Positions 7,926 through 16,948 of a stretch of 64,000 nucleotides of DNA are shown in pieces. The position numbers were made by a program, and so were the translations under genes. This DNA comes from VRUE01 sp963715625 (lineage in GTDB: Bacteria > Actinomycetota > Thermoleophilia > Solirubrobacterales > 70-9), in the NCBI GenBank assembly GCA_963715625.1, contig OY970260.1:434001-498000 (forward strand), written 5' to 3'. Positions within the stretch are counted from its first letter, which is position 1, and the number at the start of each line of letters is the position of its first letter. The notes below the pieces were generated by a model. That model searched no databases. It saw only the letters and a list, made by a program, of their open reading frames with translations, and had not been told where the DNA came from.

Positions 7926-8145
7926 AGCGCCGCCGCTGGCCGTGACCGGCGCCGTCCTGGGCAGCCTCGACGAGCTGGCCGGGTTCGGCCGCCACATCGC
8001 CGCCGCGCTGGCCCCGCACGCGATCTACACCGTCAGCGAAGAGCTGCTGCGCTGGACCGCGGAAGGCCCCGGCGCCTTGGAATCGCCTGACTCCATATAC
8101 CCCCTGGGGGTATTTGATACGGTTGCCGCATGGGTGACGCCCTGA
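7918..8145 (+). CDS. Possible short or truncated ORF after the phosphorylase
   Basis: 75 aa with the high third-position GC of real genes over most of its length. Its ATG overlaps the stop region of the phosphorylase gene, as in a coupled operon. I do not recognise it. Its last 17 codons run over the CsoR-like palindrome and the start of the permease gene, so the original gene may have been cut off there. It may be a genuine small gene or a remnant. Confidence 0.35.
   Translation: MAEAPPLAVTGAVLGSLDELAGFGRHIAAALAPHAIYTVSEELLRWTAEGPGALESPDSIYPLGVFDTVAAWVTP
8097..8113. promoter_or_regulatory. CsoR-like operator palindrome
   Basis: A 17-bp palindrome (ATACCCCC-T-GGGGGTAT) ends 16 bp before the permease ATG. 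CsoR/RcnR-type copper sensors recognise TACCC...GGGTA palindromes of this kind. The position suggests repression of the permease gene until a metal is bound. No csoR gene is present in the window. Confidence 0.65.
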
Positions 8146-9311
8146 GCACGATCGCCGAGGGCCTCCAGCAATCCCTGCTGATGGCCTACGAGGTCTGGTG
8201 GGCCCTGGTCCTCGGCTTCGCGATCTCCGCCGTGGTCCAGGCCTGGGTGCCGCGCGAGCGAATCCAGGCGACCCTGTCGGGAGGGGGCGTCCGACCCGTC
8301 GCATGGGCAACCGGACTGGGTGCTGCCTCCTCGTCCTGCTCCTACGCGGCGATCGCGATCGCCAAGAGCCTCTTCCAAAAGGGGGCTTCCGCCGCCTCCG
8401 CACTGGCCTTCCAGTTCGCCTCGACCAACCTGGTCTGGGAGCTGGGGCTGGTGCTCTGGGTGCTGCTCGGCTGGCAGTTCACCCTGGCCGAGTACGTCGG
8501 CGGCATCGTGATGATCGTCCTGATGTCGGTGATGCTGCGGGCATTCGTCTCACCGCGGCTGGAGGAGCAGGCGCGCCGCCACGCCCAGGAGGCGGATGCG
8601 GGACACGAGCACGACCACGGCCATGCCGGGGAGGAGATGCCAGGCCTGCGCGAGCGCCTCTTCTCGGCCTCGAGCTGGACCGCCGTCTCCCACAACTTCG
8701 TCGGCGACTGGCAGATGCTCTGGAAGGAGATCGGCGTCGGCTTCCTGCTCGCCGGCTTCGTCGGCCTGCTCGGCGACGACTTCTTCAACAGCCTCTTCGT
8801 CACCGACGCCCCCAGCTGGGTGGTCACGATCGAGAACGTGATCGTCGGCCCGCTGATCGCCGTGCTCAGCTTCGTCTGCTCGATCGGCAACATCCCCCTC
8901 GCCGCCGTCCTCTGGTCGGGCGGGATCAGCTTCGCCGGGGTGATGGCCTTCATCTTCGCCGACCTGATCGTGCTGCCGATCGTCGCGATCTACCGCAAGT
9001 ACTACGGCTGGGCCTTCACCCTGCGGATCGTCGCCCTGATGCTGGTGACGATGATCCTCGCCGCGCTCGCCGTCGACGGCCTCTTCAGCGCCGCCGGGCT
9101 GGTCCCGGAGACCCGGCCCAGCCGCGAGGAGATCTTCGGCTCGGTCGAGCTGAACTACAAGCTGGTGCTCAACGCCTTGGCCCTGGCCGTCTTCGCGGCG
9201 CTGTTCTGGCTCTCCAGACGCAACGGTGGGCGGGACAGCGCGACGTGCCCCGCCCATGCCGCGGAGAGCCCGGCCGAGGCGGCGAGCAAAAGCGCCACCC
9301 GCGGGTCGTAG
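8130..9311 (+). CDS. Permease of ArsP_1/SO_0444 type, probable metal efflux
   Basis: 393 aa integral membrane protein with two halves of about four membrane segments. A hydrophilic loop near residues 150-170 carries a histidine-rich stretch (HEHDHGH) suited to metal binding. The motifs GAASSSCSYAA and SFVCSIGNIPLAA each contain a conserved cysteine, as in ArsP/SO_0444 permeases. The CsoR-like operator directly upstream supports copper or zinc (or arsenite) export. Its 3' end overlaps the convergent MFS gene by 157 nt, a large tail-to-tail overlap. Confidence 0.78.
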   Translation: MGDALSTIAEGLQQSLLMAYEVWWALVLGFAISAVVQAWVPRERIQATLSGGGVRPVAWATGLGAASSSCSYAAIAIAKSLFQKGASAASALAFQFASTNLVWELGLVLWVLLGWQFTLAEYVGGIVMIVLMSVMLRAFVSPRLEEQARRHAQEADAGHEHDHGHAGEEMPGLRERLFSASSWTAVSHNFVGDWQMLWKEIGVGFLLAGFVGLLGDDFFNSLFVTDAPSWVVTIENVIVGPLIAVLSFVCSIGNIPLAAVLWSGGISFAGVMAFIFADLIVLPIVAIYRKYYGWAFTLRIVALMLVTMILAALAVDGLFSAAGLVPETRPSREEIFGSVELNYKLVLNALALAVFAALFWLSRRNGGRDSATCPAHAAESPAEAASKSATRGS

Positions 9312-10498
9312 GCCTCCGAGAGCCAGCCGACGAGCGGCGCGCCGATAGGAGTCGAGCCGAGGAAGACGACCGAGTAGAGCGCCATCACGCGGCCGCGCAT
9401 CTGCGGCTCGACGAAGAGCTGCAGCGAAGAGTTGATCGCGGCGGCGAAGGTGACGGCGGAGGCGCCGAGCAGCGCCAGCACCGGTATCTCCAGGGCCAGG
9501 CTCGGCATCAGCGCGGCCAGCAGTGCCGCCAGGCCGAAGGTGAGGGCGGCGCCGACGATCAGGCGCCGGTCGGCACGGCCGCGAGCGCCGGTGAGCAGGG
9601 CGCCGAGGACCGAGCCGGCCCCCATCGCCGAGACCAGCGCCGCGTAGGCGCTGGGCCCGCCCTCGAAGCTGAAGCGGGCGAGCAGCGGCAGGATGACCTG
9701 GAAGTTGAGGCCGAACGTGCCGACGATGGCCATCAGGCCCAGCGGCACCGCCAGCTCGGGCGTGCGGCGCACGTAGCGCAGGCCGTCGCGAACGGCGCCG
9801 GGCTCGCGGGCGAGGCGAGGGGGCGCGTCGAGCTCGGCCGGGTCCATCCGCCAGAGCGCGAAGATCATCGCCGAGAAGGTGAGGGCGTTGAGGGCGAAGC
9901 AGGGCTCGACGCCGACGGTGACGATCAGCAGGCCCGCCAGGGTCGGGCCGACGAGCCGGGCCGAGTGGATCAGCACGCTGTTGAGGCCGACCGCGTTGAC
10001 GACCCGGTCGGGGCCGACCATCTCGATCGCGAAGCTCTGCCTGGTCGGGTTGTCGACGGCGTTGACCGTGCCGCGGAGGAAGACGAGGACGAAGACCATC
10101 CAGGGAGCGACGACGCCGCCCAGCGAGACCGCCAGCAGGATCAGCGCCGGCACGGCCATCAGCGCCTGGGTCACCATCAGCAGGCTGCGCTTCGGGAAGC
10201 GGTCGGCGAACACGCCGCCCCAGGCGCCGAAGAGCAGGATCGGGAGGAACTGCAGGGCCGTCGTCATCCCGACCGCGAGGCCGCTGCCGGTCAGCGAGAG
10301 GATCAGCCAGACCTCGGCGACCATCTGCATCCAGTTCCCCGACAGCGAGACGATCTGCCCGGCGAAGTAGCGGCGGTAGTTGGGGACGGCGAGGGAGTCG
10401 AAGCTGCGCCTGACGGCGGCGCTGAAGACATCGGGTTCGCGCCAAGATCGACGCGGACCCGAGCCCCCGGAAGCCACCGCATCGATCTTGGCGCTCAC
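9155..10498 (-). CDS. MFS transporter, MFS_3 type
   Basis: 447 aa with about 12 hydrophobic segments. The loop motif GGVFADRFPKR between segments 2 and 3 and the VDNPTRQSF segment are typical of the MFS_3 (enterobactin/drug exporter-like) group. It is a proton-driven exporter of unknown substrate. The start overlaps the stop of the MarR gene by 4 nt (ATGA), so regulator and pump form an operon. The last 50 residues are encoded antisense to the C-terminus of the permease and are poorly conserved in character. Confidence 0.85.
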   Translation of the reverse strand: MSAKIDAVASGGSGPRRSWREPDVFSAAVRRSFDSLAVPNYRRYFAGQIVSLSGNWMQMVAEVWLILSLTGSGLAVGMTTALQFLPILLFGAWGGVFADRFPKRSLLMVTQALMAVPALILLAVSLGGVVAPWMVFVLVFLRGTVNAVDNPTRQSFAIEMVGPDRVVNAVGLNSVLIHSARLVGPTLAGLLIVTVGVEPCFALNALTFSAMIFALWRMDPAELDAPPRLAREPGAVRDGLRYVRRTPELAVPLGLMAIVGTFGLNFQVILPLLARFSFEGGPSAYAALVSAMGAGSVLGALLTGARGRADRRLIVGAALTFGLAALLAALMPSLALEIPVLALLGASAVTFAAAINSSLQLFVEPQMRGRVMALYSVVFLGSTPIGAPLVGWLSEAYDPRVALLLAASAGLSAAWAGHVALSRPPLRLESQNSAAKTARAKALSTSL

Positions 10499-10950
10499 TG
10501 CCTCTCTCCTTCGAAGATCTGCTCCAAAAGCTCCGCGGCGCGGTCGAGAGCATCGACGTCGGCGGGCGGAAGGTCGCGCATGCGCCGGGCCAGGTAGGCG
10601 TTCTTGCGGCCGCGCAGCCGCCGCAGCCGCTCGCGGCCGGCAGCGTTGACGCTTACCAGCGAGCTGCGGCCGTCGGCGGGATCGGGTGCGCGGTCGACCA
10701 ATCCCGCCTCAAGCAGCACGCGCAGGATCCGCGTCGCCGTCGGCCGCTTGACCCGCTCGACCTGCGCCAGCTCGCTCGGGGTGAGCGGCCCGTGCCGCTC
10801 GACCGTCGCCAGCGCCGACCCCGCGGTCGGGGTCAGCTCCGTCCCCTCCCCCGCCGCCTCCTGGCGCAGCCGCCGCGCCGTCCGCACGATCGCCATCCGC
10901 AGCCGCGCGGCGGAATCGGTGAGCTGCGTGTCGGAGGTCGTGGCGTTCAT
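10495..10950 (-). CDS. MarR-family transcriptional regulator
   Basis: 151 aa winged-helix protein. LTPSELAQVERVKRPTATRI (residues about 56-75) is the recognition region and DGRSSLVSVNAAGR is the wing. MarR dimers repress neighbouring transporters and release DNA on binding small phenolic or drug-like ligands. It is the first gene of the MarR-MFS operon. An AT-rich stretch just upstream (about 10951-10980) with TAATTA and repeated TTAG words is the likely promoter and self-operator. Confidence 0.88.
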   Translation of the reverse strand: MNATTSDTQLTDSAARLRMAIVRTARRLRQEAAGEGTELTPTAGSALATVERHGPLTPSELAQVERVKRPTATRILRVLLEAGLVDRAPDPADGRSSLVSVNAAGRERLRRLRGRKNAYLARRMRDLPPADVDALDRAAELLEQIFEGERQ

Positions 10951-10987
10951 TGATTAGCCTCGGTAATTAGTTTAGCAAACCACTTCC

Positions 10988-11041
10988 CCGCTGACTTCGT
11001 CTTTAGTGGCCATAGAGCGCTACAAAAGACGAAGTCAGCGG
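10988..11041. repeat. 54-bp palindromic element, B type, copy 1
   Basis: Arms of 17 nt (10988-11004 and 11025-11041, CCGCTGACTTCGTCTTT and its complement) flank a 20-nt loop containing GTGGCCATAG. The second copy at 18283-18336 has the same length, nearly the same stem and a similar loop. It lies between the divergent marR and DUF2332 genes, just upstream of the DUF2332 GTG start. Confidence 0.8.
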
Positions 11042-11062
11042 AAGGGGGCCTACGATTCGGGC

Positions 11063-12097
11063 GTGGCGGAATCGGCGCGAGAGGCGATCGCAGAGCAGCT
11101 GCGCTGGCAGGCCGAGGCCTGCCGGATGATCGGGTCGCCCCTCTACACGGCGCTGCTGGAACGGGCGGCGGAGGACGTCGAGGCGTGCGGACCGGTCTGG
11201 GAGGTCCTGCGCGGACACGAGAACGACCCGCGGTTCTCGGTGCTCGGGCTGCGGCTGCTGGGGACGGTGAACCGAATGGTCATCGACGGTCGCGAGCCGG
11301 AGCTCGCTGCCGCCTACGAGGCCCGCGACCCCTCGCGCGCTTGGGAGCTGCTCCGCGAGGCGATCGAGCGCAACGCCGCGGAGCTGCGCCCGCTCGTCGA
11401 CCTCCCGGTGCAGACGAACGAGGTCGGCCGCTGCAACGCCCTCCTCTTCGGGTTCCTGACCGTCGCCGCCGAGACGGAAATGCCGCTGCGCCTGCTCGAG
11501 GTCGGCGCGAGCGCCGGGCTCAACCTGCGCTGGGACCGCTTCGCCTACAGGGCGGACGGGTTCTCCTGGGGCCCGGCCGACTCTCCCCTGCAACTCGGGT
11601 TCAAGCTCGAAAGGACAGTGCCGGAGCTGCCGGCAGCGGTCGAGGTCGCCGAGCGCCGCGGTTGCGACGCCAACCCGGTTGACGCCTCCACCCCGGAGGG
11701 ACGGCTGACCCTGCTCTCCTACGTCTGGCCCGACCAGCCCGAGCGGATCGCCCGCATGAAAGCGGCCCTGACGGTGGCTGAGAAGGTTCCGGTCACGGTC
11801 GAGCGCGAGACCGCCGCCGCTTGGACCGAGCGGACGCTCGCGAAGCCCGCCCCCGGCCGGGCCACAGTGCTCTACCACTCGATCGTCAGCCAGTACCTGA
11901 GCGACGAGGAGCGCGAGGCCTTCTTCGGGCACATCGAGGCCGCCGGGGAGAGAGCGAGCGACGACGCCCCCCTCACCTGGCTGCGGATGGAGCCCGCCGA
12001 CGACCGCGCCGACCTCGAGCTGACGCTCTGGCCCGGAGGCGAGACTCGCCGGCTCGCCCGGGTCGGCTACCACGGCAGCCCGGTCGAGCTGCTTTGA
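11063..12097 (+). CDS. DUF2332 domain-containing protein
   Basis: 344 aa from the GTG at 11063. The sequence fits DUF2332 proteins: an N-terminal helical part, then LRLLEVGASAGLNLRWD (about 154-170), which resembles a SAM-binding motif I, and a C-terminal segment with VLYHSIVSQYL. The family has no settled function, although the motif I suggests a methyltransferase-like fold. An ATG at 11006 is in frame, but the 19 extra residues would be encoded by the palindromic element, so the GTG just behind it is preferred. Confidence 0.75.
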   Translation: MAESAREAIAEQLRWQAEACRMIGSPLYTALLERAAEDVEACGPVWEVLRGHENDPRFSVLGLRLLGTVNRMVIDGREPELAAAYEARDPSRAWELLREAIERNAAELRPLVDLPVQTNEVGRCNALLFGFLTVAAETEMPLRLLEVGASAGLNLRWDRFAYRADGFSWGPADSPLQLGFKLERTVPELPAAVEVAERRGCDANPVDASTPEGRLTLLSYVWPDQPERIARMKAALTVAEKVPVTVERETAAAWTERTLAKPAPGRATVLYHSIVSQYLSDEEREAFFGHIEAAGERASDDAPLTWLRMEPADDRADLELTLWPGGETRRLARVGYHGSPVELL

Positions 12098-12141
12098 CTC
12101 TGAGTTATGAACCTGTCACATCACTGTGTCAATTGAGCAAC

Positions 12142-12169
12142 AGCCGCGAGAGGGGAGATTTTCGCGGCT
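12142..12169 (+). terminator. Hairpin after the DUF2332 gene
   Basis: An 8-bp stem (AGCCGCGA / TCGCGGCT) with a 12-nt loop lies 45 nt past the stop. There is no clear T-run behind it, so it may be a weak or factor-assisted terminator. Confidence 0.4.
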
Positions 12170-12182
12170 AGCATCGCCGTCA

Positions 12183-12274
12183 GGAGGGTTGAAGGGGACA
12201 GGCGTGCCCCAGGCGGCCGATACCCGCCATGTCCGAGCCACCACTTGGATCCGGTTCGAGTCCGGCGCCCTCCG
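12183..12274 (+). ncRNA. tRNA-like fold with long variable arm
   Basis: The 92 nt can be folded as a cloverleaf: acceptor GGAGGGT (12183-12189) with GCCCTCC (12267-12273), D stem GGGG/CCCC with GG in the loop, a 5-bp anticodon stem GGCGG/CCGCC with loop CCGATAC, a 6-bp variable arm TCCGAG/CTTGGA, and a T arm CCGG-TTCGAGT-CCGG. Oddities are a formal GAT anticodon in a type II (long variable arm) body, C instead of U before the anticodon, a 4-nt acceptor-D linker, only 4 bp in the T stem and no encoded CCA. It may be an unusual tRNA, a decayed tRNA or a tRNA mimic. Confidence 0.45.
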
Positions 12275-12280
12275 CAACAG

Positions 12281-12391
12281 ACCGCCGGAACGCTCGAGTC
12301 TGGCGCGGCACCCCTGGTAGCCTTCGGGTGGGTATCGGCCGCGTGCGGGGTGGTTCCCCGCTTCAACCAGACTCGACCCGCTCCGGCGGGT
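12281..12391. repeat. Large imperfect hairpin in the non-coding stretch
   Basis: Imperfect arms of about 23-25 nt (12281-12303 and 12367-12391, both containing CTCGAGTCTGG or its complement) enclose further hairpins, including GCGGGG/CCCCGC. A 13-nt segment inside (around 12329-12341) is the inverted copy of the anticodon-arm region of the tRNA-like fold. With the preceding feature it fills the 350-nt gap between the DUF2332 and channel genes; I see no coding sequence in this gap. Confidence 0.5.
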
Positions 12392-12449
12392 CTTGTCGTT
12401 TCTGGACCTGTGAGTAGGCACCGAGCGGGGCGCGTCGAATCAGACGCGG

Positions 12450-13268
12450 ATGGGGCCTGAGACAGAGACGCAGCCGGTCCGCTACGCACCGGGGATGGAC
12501 GCGCGCAGCACGCGGGTCGCCGAACGGCTGAACGCGCCGATGATGGTCGCGGCTGCGCTGACGCTGCCGATGGTGGCGATCACCGAGTCCAAGCCGGGCG
12601 GGGCGCTGGAGGACGTGGCGATCGTGCTCAACTGGGTCACCTGGATCGCCTTCGCGATCGAGCTGGTGGTGATGCTGGCGGTAGTGCCGAACCGGCGCCT
12701 CTGGCTGAGGCACCATCCGCTCGACCTCGTCATCGTCTTCCTCACGCCGCCGGTCCTGCCGGCCGGCCTGCAGGGGCTGCGGGTGCTGCGGCTGCTGCGG
12801 CTCTTGCGCCTGCTGCGCCTGGCACAGCTCTCGCGCGAGGTCTTCTCGCTGGAGGGGCTGCGCTACGCGATGCTGCTCTCGGTGCTGACCGCCGTGGGCG
12901 GCGGCGCCCTCTTCGTCGCCTTCGAGAAGCACGCCCAGCACCTCGACGCCTGGGACGGGATCTACTGGTCGGTGACGACGATGACCACGCTCGGCTCCAA
13001 CATCTACCCGACGACGACCGGCGGCGAGGTCGTCTCGGTGACGATCCTGATCATCGGCATCGGCTTCGTCGCCCTGCTCACCGGCGCCTTCGCCCAGCGC
13101 TTCCTCAGCCCCGAAATCGCCGAGATCGAGCAAGAGTTGGAGAGTGAGCAAATCTCAGCAGAGGAGCTAGCCCTGCGCGAGCTGCGCAATGTCCAGGAAC
13201 AGCTGCAAGCGCTCTCGCTCGCGGTAGAGCGCCTGGCGACCGAACGCACCCAGAATCCATCCCGGTAG
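12450..13268 (+). CDS. Voltage-gated-type cation channel with unusual filter
   Basis: 272 aa. Six-segment channel layout: S1-S3, an S4-like helix with regularly spaced arginines (GLRVLRLLRLLRLLRLAQ, about residues 110-127), S5, pore and S6, then a C-terminal coiled coil (about 215-265). The pore reads TMTTLGSNIYP (178-187), where K+ channels usually have T-V-G-Y-G-D. The G of the filter is kept, but Tyr-Gly is replaced by Ser-Asn, so selectivity may differ. The last codons and stop lie in a 119-bp palindromic element. Confidence 0.8.
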   Translation: MGPETETQPVRYAPGMDARSTRVAERLNAPMMVAAALTLPMVAITESKPGGALEDVAIVLNWVTWIAFAIELVVMLAVVPNRRLWLRHHPLDLVIVFLTPPVLPAGLQGLRVLRLLRLLRLLRLAQLSREVFSLEGLRYAMLLSVLTAVGGGALFVAFEKHAQHLDAWDGIYWSVTTMTTLGSNIYPTTTGGEVVSVTILIIGIGFVALLTGAFAQRFLSPEIAEIEQELESEQISAEELALRELRNVQEQLQALSLAVERLATERTQNPSR

Positions 13269-13370
13269 GGGTGGAGCGTCTTGTACTTTTTCGCGAGCGC
13301 TCGCTCGATGCGCCCAGCAATCCAGCGATCCACGAAAAAGTTAAGCGGAACCCCTACCGGGATGGATTCT
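13252..13370. repeat. 119-bp palindromic element, C type, copy 1
   Basis: Perfect 21-nt arms (13252-13272 and 13350-13370) enclose a core with TACTTTTTCG and its near-complement CGAAAAAGTT. The left arm contains the final codons and TAG stop of the channel gene. It fills the gap between two convergent genes and may act as a two-way terminator. A second copy, in opposite orientation, is at 16784-16901; the cores match but the outer 9 nt differ. Confidence 0.85.
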
Positions 13371-13384
13371 GAGCCGGCCCACCG

Positions 13385-15367
<1,983 letters not shown>

Positions 15368-15431
15368 CGGACTCCCTTCCTCGCCGCTACCCTGGGGGCG
15401 AACGGTACCCGTTCCGAAACCGCCCGACCGA

Positions 15432-16814
15432 ATGCTCTTCCGCCAGATCATCCACGAGGACCTCGGCTGCGCCTCCTATCTCGTCGGCGACACCGCCTCG
15501 GGAGTCGCCGCGGTGGTCGACCCGCAGTGGGACATCGACCCCTACCTGCACCTGGCGCGCCTGCACGGGGTGCGGATCGAGCACGTGCTCGAGACCCACA
15601 ACCACGCCGACCACGTCTCCGGCCACGGCCGGCTCGCCCGCGCGACCGGCGCGACGATCCACGCCCACGAGCTGGCCGGGGCCGAGTACCCGCACGAGGC
15701 GTTCGCCGACGGCTGGGTGCTGAAGCTGGGCGAGGGAGCGAGCGTCGAGGCGATCCACACGCCCGGCCACCGCCCCGAGCACACCTCCTTCCTGCTGCGC
15801 GACGCGGCGCGCGGCGACGACCCCTGGGCCGTGCTGAGCGGCGACTCGCTCTTCGTCGGCGACGTCGCCCGCCCCGACCTCGCGGTCGAGCCGCGCGAGG
15901 GCGCCGCAGACATCTTCCGCTCCCTGCACGAGAGGCTGCTGGCGCTGCCCGAGGAGACCGAGGTCTGGCCGGGGCACCTGGGCGGCTCTCTCTGCGGCAG
16001 CTCCGGGATCGACCTGAAGACCTCCTCGACGATCGGGTTCGAGCGCCGCCACAACCGGGCGCTCGCATTCGAGAGCGAGGCCGAGTTCGTCGAGGACGCG
16101 GTCTCGACGATCGGCAGCAAGCCGCCCAACGTCGCTCACATCGTCTCGCTCAACCGCGGCCCGCTGGTCGAGTCGATCGGCGCCCCGACCCGGCTCACCC
16201 CGCACGGCTTCGAGGCCGCGATCGCCGCCGGGGCGCTGGCGATCGACTCGCGCACCAACGAGCAGTTCGACGAGGCGCACATCCCCGGCTCGATCAGCGC
16301 CTCCGCCTACGACACCGGCTTCGCCACCAAGGTCGCCGAGATGGTCCCGGTCGACGCCGAGCTGCTGATCGTCGCCGCCTCCGACGGCAACGAGCTGGAG
16401 GCGGCCGAGCTGCTGGCCGCGGTCGGCCTGCCGGTGCGCGGCTTCCTCGGCGGCGGCATGACCGCCTGGCGCGCCGAGGACCGCCCGGTGGCGCGGATCG
16501 AGGCGATCGACCTGGCGGAGCTGGCCCGCCGCCTCAACGGCGACTCGGGCCCGCAGGTCCTCGACGTCCGCGGCGAGGCCGAGTACCTCGAGGGCCACGT
16601 CCCCGGCTCGATCCACATCCCCTTCGCCCAGCTCCGCGACCGGCTCGACGAGCTCCCCCGCGACCGCCCGATCGCGACGATCTGCAAGGCCGGCAAGCGC
16701 AGCGGCCTGGCTGCATCCATCCTGCAACGTGAAGGATTCGAGGGCGTGATTCACGTCAGCCGCGGTAATGCGGCGCTGTGGGATGGGGTCTATCCCGGCA
16801 GGGGTTCCGCTTAA
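15432..16814 (+). CDS. MBL-fold persulfide dioxygenase-like and rhodanese fusion
   Basis: 461 aa. Residues about 1-230 form a metallo-beta-lactamase domain with THNHADH (55-61), close to ETHE1-type persulfide dioxygenases. Two rhodanese domains follow. The first (about 270-355) lacks the catalytic cysteine (its loop reads AASDGNE) and is probably structural. The second has Cys419 in CKAGKRSG and should be active. Such fusions oxidise and transfer sulfane sulfur in sulfide detoxification. The C-terminus and TAA stop lie inside a 118-bp palindromic element. Confidence 0.87.
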   Translation: MLFRQIIHEDLGCASYLVGDTASGVAAVVDPQWDIDPYLHLARLHGVRIEHVLETHNHADHVSGHGRLARATGATIHAHELAGAEYPHEAFADGWVLKLGEGASVEAIHTPGHRPEHTSFLLRDAARGDDPWAVLSGDSLFVGDVARPDLAVEPREGAADIFRSLHERLLALPEETEVWPGHLGGSLCGSSGIDLKTSSTIGFERRHNRALAFESEAEFVEDAVSTIGSKPPNVAHIVSLNRGPLVESIGAPTRLTPHGFEAAIAAGALAIDSRTNEQFDEAHIPGSISASAYDTGFATKVAEMVPVDAELLIVAASDGNELEAAELLAAVGLPVRGFLGGGMTAWRAEDRPVARIEAIDLAELARRLNGDSGPQVLDVRGEAEYLEGHVPGSIHIPFAQLRDRLDELPRDRPIATICKAGKRSGLAASILQREGFEGVIHVSRGNAALWDGVYPGRGSA

Positions 16815-16901
16815 CTTTTTCGAGAAGCGGCGATTGCTGGCGCCCGGTCGAGCGCTCGCGAAAAAGTACAAGACGCTCCACCCCTACCGGGATAGACCCC
16901 A
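16784..16901. repeat. 118-bp palindromic element, C type, copy 2
   Basis: Arms of 22 nt (16784-16805 and 16880-16901) with one mismatch. Read on the minus strand it matches copy 1 through CCCGGTAGGGG, TGGAGCGTCTTGTACTTTTT, CGCGAGCGCTCG, CAGCAATC and CGAAAAAGTTAAGCGGAACC. The outermost 10 nt are different from copy 1 but complementary to each other, and on the left they are codons of the rhodanese gene. It lies in a convergent gap. Confidence 0.85.
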
Positions 16902-16948
16902 TTTGGAGCGACACCTACTCCGAGGCTGCCCTAAGACAAGTTCTATGC

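Noticed and set aside
11006..11062. ATG at 11006 as the start of the DUF2332 protein
   Set aside because: The added 19 residues would come from the palindromic element and the GTG at 11063 fits the family start; kept only as an alternative.
12108..12135. GTCACATCACTGTGTC near the end of the DUF2332 gene as a Crp site
   Set aside because: Half-sites do not pair properly (TGTCACA against TGTGTCA) and it lies downstream of a gene, not before one.
12121..12489. Leftward open frame of 122 codons over the non-coding stretch
   Set aside because: It is antisense to the tRNA-like fold and hairpins; its GGRRTRTG peptide is what a T-arm sequence gives when translated in reverse.
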